A stretch of 64,000 nt of DNA from Roseiarcus sp963809245 (GTDB taxonomy: Bacteria > Pseudomonadota > Alphaproteobacteria > Rhizobiales > Beijerinckiaceae), in the NCBI GenBank assembly GCA_963809245.1, contig CAWEIU010000002.1, positions 310,001 to 374,000 of the forward strand. The letters run 5' to 3'. Below, one piece after another: positions 8,069 to 17,230 of this stretch. The notes under the pieces were generated by a model. That model had not been told where the DNA came from. It was given only the letters and a program-made list of their open reading frames with translations, and made no database searches. Position numbers and translations under genes: made by a program. The stretch's first letter is position 1. Every line of letters starts with the position of its first letter.

Positions 8069-10084
8069 TCATTGGAACAACCTGCGCGCCACCACTTTCG
8101 TGACGCTGGCTACATTCACGGATTTAATCGCCTTCACGTACTGATTAGAATAAAAATGCCGGATCATCGCGTACCGACCGGAGATCGATCCGTCGAAACT
8201 CAACGCGAACGACCTCGGATTGACACGCACGATGCGCGCCTCCACTGCGCTGTTTCCGATCCGACATTCTATCGCGGCCCCGTTGGGGGCGGGAGCGACG
8301 CCGGCGACTTGCGCGCCGGAAATGGAAATGTCGATGAGTTGGCGCAAATGACTGGCGCCGCCGAGCGTGAGCGTAACGAGATCGTTCGCCTCGAAGCGCT
8401 CGGCCTTCCGCCGTCGGGGCTGCTCGATGCAGACGAAACAAGCAAGCAACAGAATGATGGAATTGTACCAGCTCCAGAACAGCGCCAGCACGCCGAATTC
8501 GACGCCGTCCCCGCGTATGTGGACGTGGAACGCGTAGCCGATCGACGCAATGGTCAACAGCAGAAGCACGCCGAAGACCCTCAGCAACGGCCACTCGACG
8601 AAACGACGGCCTCGATCGCCACCCTTGGCGGTCACGTGGAACTTCTGCCCCTGCGGCTTCAAGAGGCCTATCAGGACCGCCTTGATAATTTCCGGCGCCG
8701 CGATGAGGTGGCAGACGTCCGACATGATCGGGATCTGCCGCCCGCGCGTCAGCCAACTCATCGTCAGCGTGCTCCAAATGAAATACGGCAGGAAATAACT
8801 GGCGGCGTCCCCCAAGTCGGCGTGCATGGACCGGATGCCCAGCAGCAGGTAGAGAATCGGCACGATCAGGCCCATCAGCTTCGCCGGATAGACAGTCGTC
8901 CAGTTGAGGAAGCTTTCGACGAGCGACAGCCGGTCGATGAAGGCCAAAGAGCTCGTGCGGGACAACGGGCCGCTGCGTCCGCGCGCGATCTGCATGAAGC
9001 CGAGGCACCAGCGGCTGCGCTGCGTGACGTATTCCTTGAGACCCTCTGGCGCCAGCCCTAGGGATAGCGGCTCGTTCAAATAGACCGTCGAGAGCCCAGC
9101 TTCCTTCATCCGCAACGTGAGGAGATAGTCCTCGGTGACGGAATTGGTCGGGAAACCGCCGATCGCGCGCAAAGACTCGAAACGAATGACCGAAGACGTG
9201 CCACAACAGAAGGCCGTCGACCAGGCGTCCTTGGCTGGCATAGCGACGTCGAAAAAGAATCTCTGATCATCGGGCCATACGCGCGATGCAAACAGATTGG
9301 TTTGGATCGGGTCCGGATTGATGAAGTGCTGCGGCGTCTGGACGATTCCGACGCGATCGTCGTGAAACAGCGTCATCGCCCGCGACAGAAACTCCGGCGC
9401 CGGGACGAAGTCGGCGTCCAGGATCGAGATAAACTGCGGCGGATTGGGCAATTCAGCGACTTTCGCCAGGGCGTAGTTGATGTTGCCCGCCTTGGCGTCC
9501 ACATTGTCCGGCCGGGCGATGTAGCCGCAATTGAGGTTCTTGCACAAAGCGCGCAACCACGGCCGGCCGCCGTCGTCGAGCATCCAGACCCGGTAGTTCC
9601 GGTAGTCCATCCCCTGGGCGCCGACGATCGTGCGCTCCAGGATGCTTTCGTCTTCGTTGTACGAGCAAATGAAGACATCGATCAGCGGCCTCTGCGGCAG
9701 CGCGTCGAGCCATCCAGCGTTGCGGTCGGCCTCCGATGACCGATCCCGCGTGCGGGACAAGAAGAGCAGCGACAGCGCCGTCGCAGCAACGCCGCCCGAT
9801 TCGACGACCAGGAAAATCAAGCCGACTGCAAAATCGAGCGTGAAGCCCGCTGACGGCAATGTCGACGTCGCCCGCCATAGGAAGTAACGCGCGAGGAGCG
9901 CGAGACTGACAGCCGTCATTCCCATTCGCAGCGGCGCAGATTCTCGTCGCACGGTCGCCGCGAAGACGAGGCTGGCGCCGAGCAGAGCCAGCGTCGGCCA
10001 AAATGCGCCAAGCAGTTCAGTCGGACCGACCTTAATCACGCCGCAAGCCCAGAGCGAGCGCGTCCGCCGCGGTTGCGTCGGCAT
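8069..10084 (-). CDS. GT2 beta-glucan synthase with C-terminal PilZ motif (BgsA-like)
   Basis: Inner-membrane processive glycosyltransferase of 671 residues, cellulose-synthase type. Catalytic motifs in order: DDG at 170-172, DAKAGNINYAL near 196-206, DAD at 223-225, TED at 317-319 and QRSRW at 355-359. About three hydrophobic helices precede the catalytic domain and four or more follow it. The C-terminus shows RKAER and then DISISG, matching the two halves of the c-di-GMP-binding PilZ signature (RxxxR, DxSxxG). It overlaps the end of the membrane-fusion gene; a GTG at 10039 overlapping that stop by 8 nt is an alternative start. The pair resembles BgsA/BgsB of Sinorhizobium meliloti, which makes a c-di-GMP-activated mixed-linkage beta-glucan. 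The polymer here is inferred only; cellulose or curdlan remain possible. No bcsB, bcsZ or bcsC neighbour is present. Confidence 0.85.
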   Translation of the reverse strand: MPTQPRRTRSLWACGVIKVGPTELLGAFWPTLALLGASLVFAATVRRESAPLRMGMTAVSLALLARYFLWRATSTLPSAGFTLDFAVGLIFLVVESGGVAATALSLLFLSRTRDRSSEADRNAGWLDALPQRPLIDVFICSYNEDESILERTIVGAQGMDYRNYRVWMLDDGGRPWLRALCKNLNCGYIARPDNVDAKAGNINYALAKVAELPNPPQFISILDADFVPAPEFLSRAMTLFHDDRVGIVQTPQHFINPDPIQTNLFASRVWPDDQRFFFDVAMPAKDAWSTAFCCGTSSVIRFESLRAIGGFPTNSVTEDYLLTLRMKEAGLSTVYLNEPLSLGLAPEGLKEYVTQRSRWCLGFMQIARGRSGPLSRTSSLAFIDRLSLVESFLNWTTVYPAKLMGLIVPILYLLLGIRSMHADLGDAASYFLPYFIWSTLTMSWLTRGRQIPIMSDVCHLIAAPEIIKAVLIGLLKPQGQKFHVTAKGGDRGRRFVEWPLLRVFGVLLLLTIASIGYAFHVHIRGDGVEFGVLALFWSWYNSIILLLACFVCIEQPRRRKAERFEANDLVTLTLGGASHLRQLIDISISGAQVAGVAPAPNGAAIECRIGNSAVEARIVRVNPRSFALSFDGSISGRYAMIRHFYSNQYVKAIKSVNVASVTKVVARRLFQ

Positions 10085-11522
10085 CGGCGGCGCCGTCTTC
10101 GAATGTAACTCGGCCCGTTCGCCCGACGCTGCAGTCGCCGCTCTCCGCGATTGCCGGAACCGCGATGGTCACGTGAAAGGTTTCCTTGAGCAAGGAACTC
10201 GGCAAAATCGCGAAGTTTGCGGGTGCGCCGGCGCTTCCGGTCAGATTGACCACCGAGCCCACATAGGATCGGCCGCCCGCGGATGGATGGAAGGTCGCGT
10301 GGCTGCCGACTTGAAGGCGATTGTATACCGACTCGCTCACGTTCGCCGTCACGACGGCGCTGGCACAGTCGAGCAGGCGGACGAGGTCCTGGCCGCTGCT
10401 GACGTGCTCGCCGGGCGATGTAAGAACCTCCCAGACGCGACCGCTCACCGGAAGCGCGACCTCGACGTCCGAACGCATTTGGTAGCGCGCTTCCTCGTCC
10501 GCGACAGCCGCGCGCATTCGTTCGAGCGCGGCGTCGTGCGCCTGCAGATCCGCCGTGAGGTTCCCGACGCGCAAACGCATTTCGTCGGCGCGCTGGGCGG
10601 AACTCGGACGATCGTTGTAGCTGTCGCCGAGAAATGCGCCGCGCTTGGCGGCGTCGAGTTCGACCGACGCTTCCTCGAAACGCAGGCGCGCGCTCTCCTC
10701 GCTCTCGGCGGCGACGATCTTGTCGCGCCGCGCGCGTCCCAACTCGGCCTGCGTCACCGTGGCCGACTTCATGAGGGCCTCGGCCCGCGTCAAGGCGGCG
10801 TCGGCTTCTTCGTTCCGCGCGGCGGCGGCTTTGACGTCATGGCCCAATGCGCCGATGCGCGCCTCGAGTTCAAGGACGCGCCCTTCAGTGAACTGCTGCG
10901 TTTGTGCGGTAAGGTCTTCAAGGCTCGCTTGCGCCAGTTCGCGCTGGCGCACGAGTTTAGGCCGCTCGTCTTCGAGATCGCCGAGCTGACGGCGCAGATC
11001 GTCGAGGCGGCTGCGGTCGGCCTTGTCGTTATGGATGCGGAGAACCGGGGCGCCTCTGTCTGTCGACCACGCCTTCAGTTCATTCGGCGCCGCTGCGACC
11101 ACGCCGTCGATCGGTGAGCGGACGGTCACGATCCTTGAGTTGACCACCGCTTCGACGCTCGAGGCGAGTAGAAGCGTCTGCAGGGGCATCCAGCCGAAGA
11201 CGACGAGCAACGCCAGCCCGACGCCCGCCTTCACCAGCCGACCAGGCGGGATGCGCGAGAGGAGACTGCGCCTCCGCTTGGTTTCGGCCTCTTGCGACGG
11301 CTTTTCGGTAGATGCGGCGCCGTCCGGCGGCGCTTCCACGAACGCCTGAATGAGAGCGGACCGCATGCCATGAACGCTCTGGGCCGCGTCGTGTCCGTCC
11401 GGAGGGTGGGTCAGATTGTCGGTGGGGCCGACGGCGGCCGTCAGCGCGCGGTCAACCGATTGCTCGCTCGGCTCCGGAGCAGGAACAAAGACCGCTGGCT
11501 TGCTCGACGTAAGATTTTTCAT
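10032..11522 (-). CDS. HlyD-type membrane fusion protein paired with glucan synthase (BgsB-like)
   Basis: A 496-residue periplasmic adaptor. A proline-rich cytoplasmic leader of about 95 residues precedes one transmembrane helix (VKAGVGLALLVVFGWMPLQT, about 96-118). Then come the first half of a biotinyl-lipoyl domain (IVTVRSPIDGVVAAAP), a long coiled-coil hairpin (about 175-370) and the second half (VALPVSGRVWEVLTSPGEHV). A beta-barrel segment follows. HlyD proteins normally bridge an inner-membrane exporter to the outer membrane; here the partner is a glucan synthase, as in the bgsBA operon of S. meliloti. It is the first gene of the pair. The ribosome binding site before the ATG at 11522 is weak. 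Confidence 0.85.
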   Translation of the reverse strand: MKNLTSSKPAVFVPAPEPSEQSVDRALTAAVGPTDNLTHPPDGHDAAQSVHGMRSALIQAFVEAPPDGAASTEKPSQEAETKRRRSLLSRIPPGRLVKAGVGLALLVVFGWMPLQTLLLASSVEAVVNSRIVTVRSPIDGVVAAAPNELKAWSTDRGAPVLRIHNDKADRSRLDDLRRQLGDLEDERPKLVRQRELAQASLEDLTAQTQQFTEGRVLELEARIGALGHDVKAAAARNEEADAALTRAEALMKSATVTQAELGRARRDKIVAAESEESARLRFEEASVELDAAKRGAFLGDSYNDRPSSAQRADEMRLRVGNLTADLQAHDAALERMRAAVADEEARYQMRSDVEVALPVSGRVWEVLTSPGEHVSSGQDLVRLLDCASAVVTANVSESVYNRLQVGSHATFHPSAGGRSYVGSVVNLTGSAGAPANFAILPSSLLKETFHVTIAVPAIAESGDCSVGRTGRVTFEDGAADADATAADALALGLRRD

Positions 11523-11906
11523 GAAAATCCACGTAGGCGAAGTTTCGACAAGTTGTTGGTCGGCGGACCGACGCGCGCGTCCGCAAGGTTACATAAAATT
11601 TCGCTCTTAACCGCCCCGTAAGCGCTCAGTTCGATCTTGCAGCTCGACCGTATTTGAGCGCCAATATGTTCGGAACGCCTCTTGGTTCGAAGGAGGCTAA
11701 CGCTGTCGAGTTAATGTGCGTTTACTGCAATTCATAGAAACGCCAGATCTCCAAGTATGCTGAAGAAAGTCTTCTTATCTCTTAGAGATCGCACTTCAGC
11801 AATAATTTCCTAGACTTCGCCGGGTTCACAAGTCTTGGACGTTCGCTTGGACCTTCCGCTCCGCTTCGCAGCTCGCCGTCAGATATCCAACTCAAGCTGA
11901 ACGTCG
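11523..11906. other. Gene-free spacer between dnaE end and the glucan synthase operon
   Basis: About 384 bp, less GC-rich than its surroundings. It must hold the promoter of the minus-strand glucan operon and any terminator of dnaE, both of which run leftward. A short inverted repeat, GAAGA-aag-TCTTC, lies near 11761-11775 and TCTC-tta-GAGA follows near 11779-11789; neither has a T-run. No open frame with a convincing start or protein-like content was seen. Confidence 0.6.
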
Positions 11907-14900
11907 CTACACGTGCTCCACAGCCACCACGCCCGCGACGGCCTTCAGCGCGCCGGCCATCGCGGCGTTGACGGCATAGCGGCCGGGCAGCTTCACTTCG
12001 ACCTCGCCCTCGCGCGGACCCATCATCACGACGAGCCACACCTCGCCTTCGCCCCTGGCGCGCAGGCGCTCCTCGATCGAGGGCAGCGGCGCCTCGTCTC
12101 TGACGAACACGCGCAAACCCTTGTGGACCTTGGCTGCGGCCTGGTTCAGCGATTCGACGTGGACGATCCGCGCGCGCACGTCCTCGCCCTCGAGGTTCGC
12201 CTGCAAGGTGACGAGGACGTCCGAGCCTTTTTCAAGCATATCGCGGTATTGGTTGAGACCTTCCTGGAAGATGATGGCCTCATATTGGCCCGAGGGATCG
12301 GAGAGCTGGATGACGCCCATCTTGGAGCCGCTCTTGGTGCGCCGCTCGGCGCGATCGAGCACGCTGGCGCCGAGGCGAGCGGTCGTCGCGCCGGCGCGCA
12401 CGGAACGGACGAATTCGGCCCAGCGCGTCGCGCGCAGCCGCTTCAGCGCGGAATCGTAGGCTTCGAGCGGATGGCCGGAGAGGAAGAAACCGACCGCGTC
12501 GAATTCGCGCCGGAGCCGTTCTGTCGACGGCCAAGGATCGGCGCGCACTTTGAGCGGCGCGCTCTCGATCTCGCCGAACAGAGCGTTCTGTCCCGACGCC
12601 CGCTCGTGGGCGTTGCGATTGGCGACCGCCAGTATCGGCTCGATTGCCGCGAAGACGATGGCGCGCTCGGGCTCGAGTTCATCGAAGGCGCCGGCCGCCG
12701 CGAGACTTTCGAGCGTCTTCTTGTTGACCGCCCGGGGGTCGAGCCGCGCCGCGAGATCGTTGAGCGACGCGAACGGCCGCCCGTCGCGCGCGGCGACGAT
12801 CGCCGCCGCCTGGCCTTCGCCGACGCCCTTGATCGCGCTCAACGCATAGGCGATCGAGAGCGCGCCGGAGGCGTCCTGGCGTACGTCGAAATCGACGTCT
12901 GAGCTGCTGGCGGAGGGCGGCGCGACCTTGATGCCGAGCCGCTGCGCCTCGGCGCGAAATTCGGCGAGCTTGTCGGTGTTCGACTTGTCGAGCGTCATCG
13001 AAGCGGCCAGGAACTCGGCGGGATGGTTCGCCTTGAACCAGCCGGTCCAATAGGCGATCAGCGCATAAGCCGCCGCGTGGCTCTTGTTGAAGCCGTAGTC
13101 GGCGAATTTGGCGAGCAGATCGAAGATCTCGTCCGCCTTCGCCTTATCGATGCCGCGCTCGATCGCGCCTTGGACGAAACGGACGCGCTGCGAGTCCATC
13201 TCCGCCTTGATCTTCTTGCCCATCGCGCGGCGCAGCATGTCCGCTTCGCCCAGCGAATAGCCGGAGAGATCGCGCGCGATCTGCATCACCTGTTCCTGGT
13301 AGATGATCACGCCGAAGGTCTCGCGCAACGTCGGCTCCATCATGGGATGGATGTAGTCCGGCTCCTCCTGGCCGAGCTTGCGTGCGCAATAGGTCGGGAT
13401 GTTCGCCATCGGGCCGGGGCGGTAGAGCGCGACCAGCGCAATGATGTCCTCGAAGCGGTCGGCGCGCATTTCCGCCAGCGCCTTGCGCATGCCGGCGCTT
13501 TCCACCTGGAACACGCCGATCGTCTCGCCGCGTCCGAGCATCTCGTAGGTCTTGGGATCGTCGAGCGGGATCTTGCCGAGGTCGACCTCTATGCCGCGCC
13601 GCTTGAGGAGGTTCTGCGCCGTGCGCAAGGTCGTCAGCGTCTTCAGGCCGAGGAAGTCGAATTTCACGAGGCCGGCGGGCTCGACCCATTTCATGTTGAA
13701 CTGGGTCGCCGGCATGTCCGACTTCGGATCGCGATAGAGCGGCACCAGTTCGACCAGCGGCCGGTCGCCGATCACGACGCCGGCGGCGTGGGTCGACGCG
13801 TTGGAATAGAGCCCCTCGAGACGCTCGGCGATCGCCAGCATCTTGGCGACCTTGGGATCGGCGCTCGCCGCCTCCTGCAGTCGCGGCTCGTCTTCCACCG
13901 CCTGCTTCAGCGTCACGGGCTTGGCGGGATTCTGCGGCACCAGCTTGGCGAGCTTGTCGACCTGGCCGAGCGGCATTTCGAGCACGCGCCCGACGTTGCG
14001 CATCACGCCGCGCGCCAGGAACGAGCCGAAGGTGATGATCTGCGCGACCCGATCCTCGCCGTAGCGGCGACGGACGTAGGCGATCACCTCGTCGCGCCGG
14101 TCCTGGCAGAAGTCGATGTCGAAGTCCGGCATCGAGACGCGCTCGGGGTTTAGGAAGCGCTCGAACAGCAGGCCGAAGCGGATGGGGTCGAGATCGGTGA
14201 TCGTCAACGCATAGGCGACGAGCGAGCCGGCGCCCGAGCCGCGCCCCGGTCCGACTGGAATGCCCTGCGCCTTGGCCCATTTGATGAAGTCCGAGACGAT
14301 CAGGAAGTAGCCCGGAAACTTCATGCGCGCGATGACGTCGAGCTCGAATTCCAGGCGCTGGCGATAATCCTCCAATGTCACCCCCGGCGCGCAGCCGTAG
14401 AGCCCGAGGAGCCGATCGAGCCCCTCGTGGGCTTGCCGGCGCAATTCCTGTTCCTCGTCGACCTGTTCGCCGCCGGGAATGGAGAAGCGAGGCAGGATCG
14501 GCTTACGCGTCAGCGGCCGATACGCGCAGCGCATCGCGATTTCGACGCTGTTGTCCGTCGCCTCCTTGAGATCGGCGAACAACGCCAGCATTTCCCCGCG
14601 CGTCTTGAAGCGATGTTCCGGCGAGAGGCGGCGCCGCTCCTGCGTCGCCACCAGCGCGCCCTCGGCGACGCACAGAAGCGCGTCCTGCGCCTCGTAGTCG
14701 CCAGAGCCGGCGAAATAGGGCTCGTTCGCCGCGACCAGCGGCAGGCTATGTGAATAGGCGAAGTCGATCAGCGCCGGTTCGAGCGCGCGTTCGCTGTCGA
14801 GGGCGTGGCGCTGGAGCTCCACATAGAGACGTCCGTCGAACAGGGGCGCGAGGCGCTTCAGCCTCGCCTCGGCGAGTTCGGGAAGGTTCATCGCCAGCGC

Positions 14901-15365
14901 GCGATCGATCGGACCGGCGGGCCCCCCGGTCAGCGCGATCAGGCCGTCGACCTCGCCCAGCGCATCGAAGCCCACATGCGGCTCGTCGCCGTCCTTGGGA
15001 TTGAGCCAGACCTGCGAGGCGAGACGCATCAGCGCGCGATAGCCGGCCTCGTTCTGCGCGATCAGCACGAGCGGCGCGCGCGCCATCCGCGTTTCCGTGA
15101 GCCGCGAGGCGGACGCCGGCGCGTCGGCGAAATCGACCGTGATCTGCGCGCCGATGATCGGCTGCACGCCCGACTTTGCCAGCTTCTCGGAAAACTCAAG
15201 CGCGCCGAACAGGCTGTTCGTGTCGGTGATCGCCAGCGCCGGCATGGCGTCCGCCTTGGCGAGCTTGGCGAGCGATTCGATAGTGAGCGCGCCCTCCCGC
15301 AGGGAATAGGCGCTGTGCACATGCAGGTGGACGAACCCGACCGCTTTGAGAACCGACGAATCCAT
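11907..15365 (-). CDS. dnaE: DNA polymerase III alpha subunit
   Basis: Replicative polymerase catalytic subunit, 1152 residues, the usual length for DnaE1. The N-terminal PHP domain begins FVHLHVHSAYSLREGALTIE. The catalytic aspartates are in SMPDFDIDFCQDRRDEV near residue 410, preceded by GPGRGSGAGSLVAYAL. The thumb/fingers region has ALYRPGPMANIPTYCARK, and the C-terminal part carries the HhH segment (ALSAIKGVGEGQAAAI) and an OB-fold. The ATG at 15365 begins a sequence aligned with the family start. It stands alone on the minus strand, divergent from the DUF805 gene. Confidence 0.97.
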   Translation of the reverse strand: MDSSVLKAVGFVHLHVHSAYSLREGALTIESLAKLAKADAMPALAITDTNSLFGALEFSEKLAKSGVQPIIGAQITVDFADAPASASRLTETRMARAPLVLIAQNEAGYRALMRLASQVWLNPKDGDEPHVGFDALGEVDGLIALTGGPAGPIDRALAMNLPELAEARLKRLAPLFDGRLYVELQRHALDSERALEPALIDFAYSHSLPLVAANEPYFAGSGDYEAQDALLCVAEGALVATQERRRLSPEHRFKTRGEMLALFADLKEATDNSVEIAMRCAYRPLTRKPILPRFSIPGGEQVDEEQELRRQAHEGLDRLLGLYGCAPGVTLEDYRQRLEFELDVIARMKFPGYFLIVSDFIKWAKAQGIPVGPGRGSGAGSLVAYALTITDLDPIRFGLLFERFLNPERVSMPDFDIDFCQDRRDEVIAYVRRRYGEDRVAQIITFGSFLARGVMRNVGRVLEMPLGQVDKLAKLVPQNPAKPVTLKQAVEDEPRLQEAASADPKVAKMLAIAERLEGLYSNASTHAAGVVIGDRPLVELVPLYRDPKSDMPATQFNMKWVEPAGLVKFDFLGLKTLTTLRTAQNLLKRRGIEVDLGKIPLDDPKTYEMLGRGETIGVFQVESAGMRKALAEMRADRFEDIIALVALYRPGPMANIPTYCARKLGQEEPDYIHPMMEPTLRETFGVIIYQEQVMQIARDLSGYSLGEADMLRRAMGKKIKAEMDSQRVRFVQGAIERGIDKAKADEIFDLLAKFADYGFNKSHAAAYALIAYWTGWFKANHPAEFLAASMTLDKSNTDKLAEFRAEAQRLGIKVAPPSASSSDVDFDVRQDASGALSIAYALSAIKGVGEGQAAAIVAARDGRPFASLNDLAARLDPRAVNKKTLESLAAAGAFDELEPERAIVFAAIEPILAVANRNAHERASGQNALFGEIESAPLKVRADPWPSTERLRREFDAVGFFLSGHPLEAYDSALKRLRATRWAEFVRSVRAGATTARLGASVLDRAERRTKSGSKMGVIQLSDPSGQYEAIIFQEGLNQYRDMLEKGSDVLVTLQANLEGEDVRARIVHVESLNQAAAKVHKGLRVFVRDEAPLPSIEERLRARGEGEVWLVVMMGPREGEVEVKLPGRYAVNAAMAGALKAVAGVVAVEHV

Positions 15366-15445
15366 GGCCGCTCCGAAGTGAGGGACAATTGTTTAGATCG
15401 GGCCGCATCGATGTCGAGAGAGAAATGTGGGCAGACCCGGCCGGT

Positions 15446-15474
15446 CTGACAACGGTTAAGATATGTAGTATAGA
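15446..15474 (+). promoter_or_regulatory. Sigma-70-like promoter for the DUF805 gene
   Basis: CTGACA (15446-15451) is followed after exactly 17 bp by TATAGA (15469-15474), a good match to -35/-10 consensus in an otherwise GC-rich sequence. Transcription would start near 15481, just ahead of the purine-rich ribosome binding site at 15491-15500. It also overlaps a small palindrome (AGACCCGGCCGGTCT, 15433-15447). Confidence 0.6.
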
Positions 15475-15505
15475 ATAGCCGGCGCTATGCGGAGGGGAGG
15501 CCGTT

Positions 15506-15916
15506 CTGAGCTACGATCGACATAATTTTTCGTTTTCGGGTCGCGCGAGCCGGCGCGAGTTCGCGCGCCTAACACGGAGGCTCATCTATGTCTCGGCGTT
15601 CGTCGTGTTGGCGGCAATTTTCGGCGCGATGAGCGGCGCGCCCGCTTGCGGCTATTTGGCGGCCGTCGCGATCGGGCTGGTTTGGCTCGCCCTCGCAGCC
15701 CTCGCGGTGCGCAGACTGCACGACCGAGGACTATCCGGTTGGTTCGCAATCGTCAGCCTCGGCTTCCCGGTTTTCTGGCCGGCGCTGCAGCGATTGCCGA
15801 TCCTGCTTCTGCCGATCCTTCTGCTGAACGTCTGGCTGTTTATCGAGATCTACCTGCGGCGCGGCGTCAAGGCGCCCAATCGGTACGGCGCGGACCCGCT
15901 GGCCGAAATGGCGTAA
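15506..15916 (+). CDS. DUF805 small membrane protein, probable CTG start
   Basis: A 136-residue inner-membrane protein of unknown function. The DUF805 signatures are present: FSFSGRASRREFARL near the N-terminus and VRRLHDRGLSGWF in the middle, with three or four hydrophobic helices. The frame is open only from 15479, and the first ATG/GTG/TTG in frame (GTG at 15605) would delete the conserved FSGRASRREF motif. A strong GGAGGGGAGG (15491-15500) sits 5 nt before a CTG at 15506, giving L/M-SYDRHNFSFSG, and a promoter lies just upstream. I therefore choose CTG, a rare but known bacterial start. It precedes pfp by 98 bp in the same direction. Confidence 0.75.
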   Translation: MSYDRHNFSFSGRASRREFARLTRRLIYVSAFVVLAAIFGAMSGAPACGYLAAVAIGLVWLALAALAVRRLHDRGLSGWFAIVSLGFPVFWPALQRLPILLLPILLLNVWLFIEIYLRRGVKAPNRYGADPLAEMA

Positions 15917-16014
15917 CATCCTTCGAAGCCGGTCGCTTGCGCGCGTCCGCGGCCGGCCGTAAAGGGCAGGGGGCGTCAGGCGTCCGGCGCGCGCTCGACC
16001 GAGAGGAGACATGC

Positions 16015-17223
16015 ATGTCGCACAAGATCCTTGTCGCGCAGGGAGGCGGTCCGACCGCCGTCATCAACCAGTCCCTCGTCGGCGTTGCGCTCGAGGCGCG
16101 CCGGTTTGCCGACGTCTCGGCGGTGTATGGCGCCCTCCATGGCGTGCGCGGCGTCGTCAACGAGGATTTCGTCGATCTCGGCCAGGAGACGACCGCCAAC
16201 CTGGAGGCGGTCGCCGCAACTCCCGCCGCCGCGCTCGGCTCGACGCGCGACAAGCCCGATCTCAAATATTGCCAGGAGATCTTCAAGGTCCTCGCGGCGC
16301 ATGAGATCGACACCTTCCTCTACATCGGCGGCAACGATTCCTCCGACACGGTGCGCATCGTCGCCGAGGAGGCGGAAAAGGCCGGCCGCCCTCTGCGCGC
16401 GATCCACATCCCCAAGACGATCGACAACGATCTCGTCGGCTTCGACCACACGCCGGGCTACCCCTCGGCGGCGCGCTTCGTAGTCCAGGCGTTCATGGGC
16501 GTCAATCTCGACAATGCGGCTCTGAGCGGCGTCTATTGCGCGGTCGTCATGGGCCGGCACGCCGGCTTCCTAACGGCGGCCTCGGCGCTGGCGCGCCGCT
16601 TCCCCGACGACGGTCCGCACCTCATCTATTTGCCTGAGCGCACCTTCGCGATCGACGATTTCCTCGCGGACGTGAAGGCGATCTACGAGCGGCATGGACG
16701 CTGCGTCATCGCGGCCTCGGAGGGCATTCACGACGGCGGCGGCGCCCCCATCCTCGAAAAACTCTCCGGCGGCCTCGAGAAGGACGCACACGGCAACGTG
16801 CAGCTCTCCGGGACCGGCGCGCTCGCCGATCTCCTCTGCGAGGAGATCAAGAGCAAGCTCGGCATCAAGCGGGTGCGCGGCGACACCTTCGGCTACCTGC
16901 AGCGCTCGTTCGTCGGCTGCGTGTCGGACGTCGACCAGAGCGAGGCGCGCGAGGTCGGCGAGAAGGCCGTCCAATATGCGATCGGGGCGGGCGGCAACGG
17001 TTCGGTGGCGATCCGCCGCGTCGCCAATTATGCGGTCGACTATCCCTTGATCGCGCTCGATGACGTCGCCGGCAAGACGCGCGTGATGGAAGACCGATAC
17101 ATCGCCGCGGCCGGCAACGACGTTACGCCGGCGTTCCACGACTATCTGCGCCCGCTCATCGGCGCGGGCCTGCCGGAAGTGCGGCGCCTGCGCGGGGCCA
17201 AGGTCGCGAAGGTTTCGCGGTAA
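16015..17223 (+). CDS. pfp: Pyrophosphate-dependent 6-phosphofructokinase
   Basis: Cytoplasmic enzyme interconverting fructose-6-phosphate + PPi and fructose-1,6-bisphosphate + Pi. The N-terminal loop is VAQGGGPTAVINQSLVG. The phosphate-donor motif reads GGNDSSDT, with Asp where ATP enzymes have Gly, and the catalytic motif is PKTIDND, with Lys replacing the Gly of ATP-dependent PFK; both changes mark PPi use. MGRHAGFLTAA is the fructose-6-phosphate motif. Length is 402 residues. Start is the ATG at 16015 after GAGAGGAG; the out-of-frame ATG at 16011 is not used. PPi-PFK is common in methanotrophs and other methylotrophs and could run in the gluconeogenic direction. An H+-pyrophosphatase is encoded 18 kb away. 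Confidence 0.93.
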   Translation: MSHKILVAQGGGPTAVINQSLVGVALEARRFADVSAVYGALHGVRGVVNEDFVDLGQETTANLEAVAATPAAALGSTRDKPDLKYCQEIFKVLAAHEIDTFLYIGGNDSSDTVRIVAEEAEKAGRPLRAIHIPKTIDNDLVGFDHTPGYPSAARFVVQAFMGVNLDNAALSGVYCAVVMGRHAGFLTAASALARRFPDDGPHLIYLPERTFAIDDFLADVKAIYERHGRCVIAASEGIHDGGGAPILEKLSGGLEKDAHGNVQLSGTGALADLLCEEIKSKLGIKRVRGDTFGYLQRSFVGCVSDVDQSEAREVGEKAVQYAIGAGGNGSVAIRRVANYAVDYPLIALDDVAGKTRVMEDRYIAAAGNDVTPAFHDYLRPLIGAGLPEVRRLRGAKVAKVSR

Positions 17224-17230
17224 GGCGCGA

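Noticed and set aside
11670..11700. A GGTTCGAA segment resembling a tRNA T-loop
   Set aside because: No acceptor or anticodon stem can be formed around it. I found no tRNA in the window.
15605..15916. GTG at 15605 as start of the DUF805 protein
   Set aside because: It would remove the conserved FSGRASRREF segment, and no ribosome binding site precedes it.
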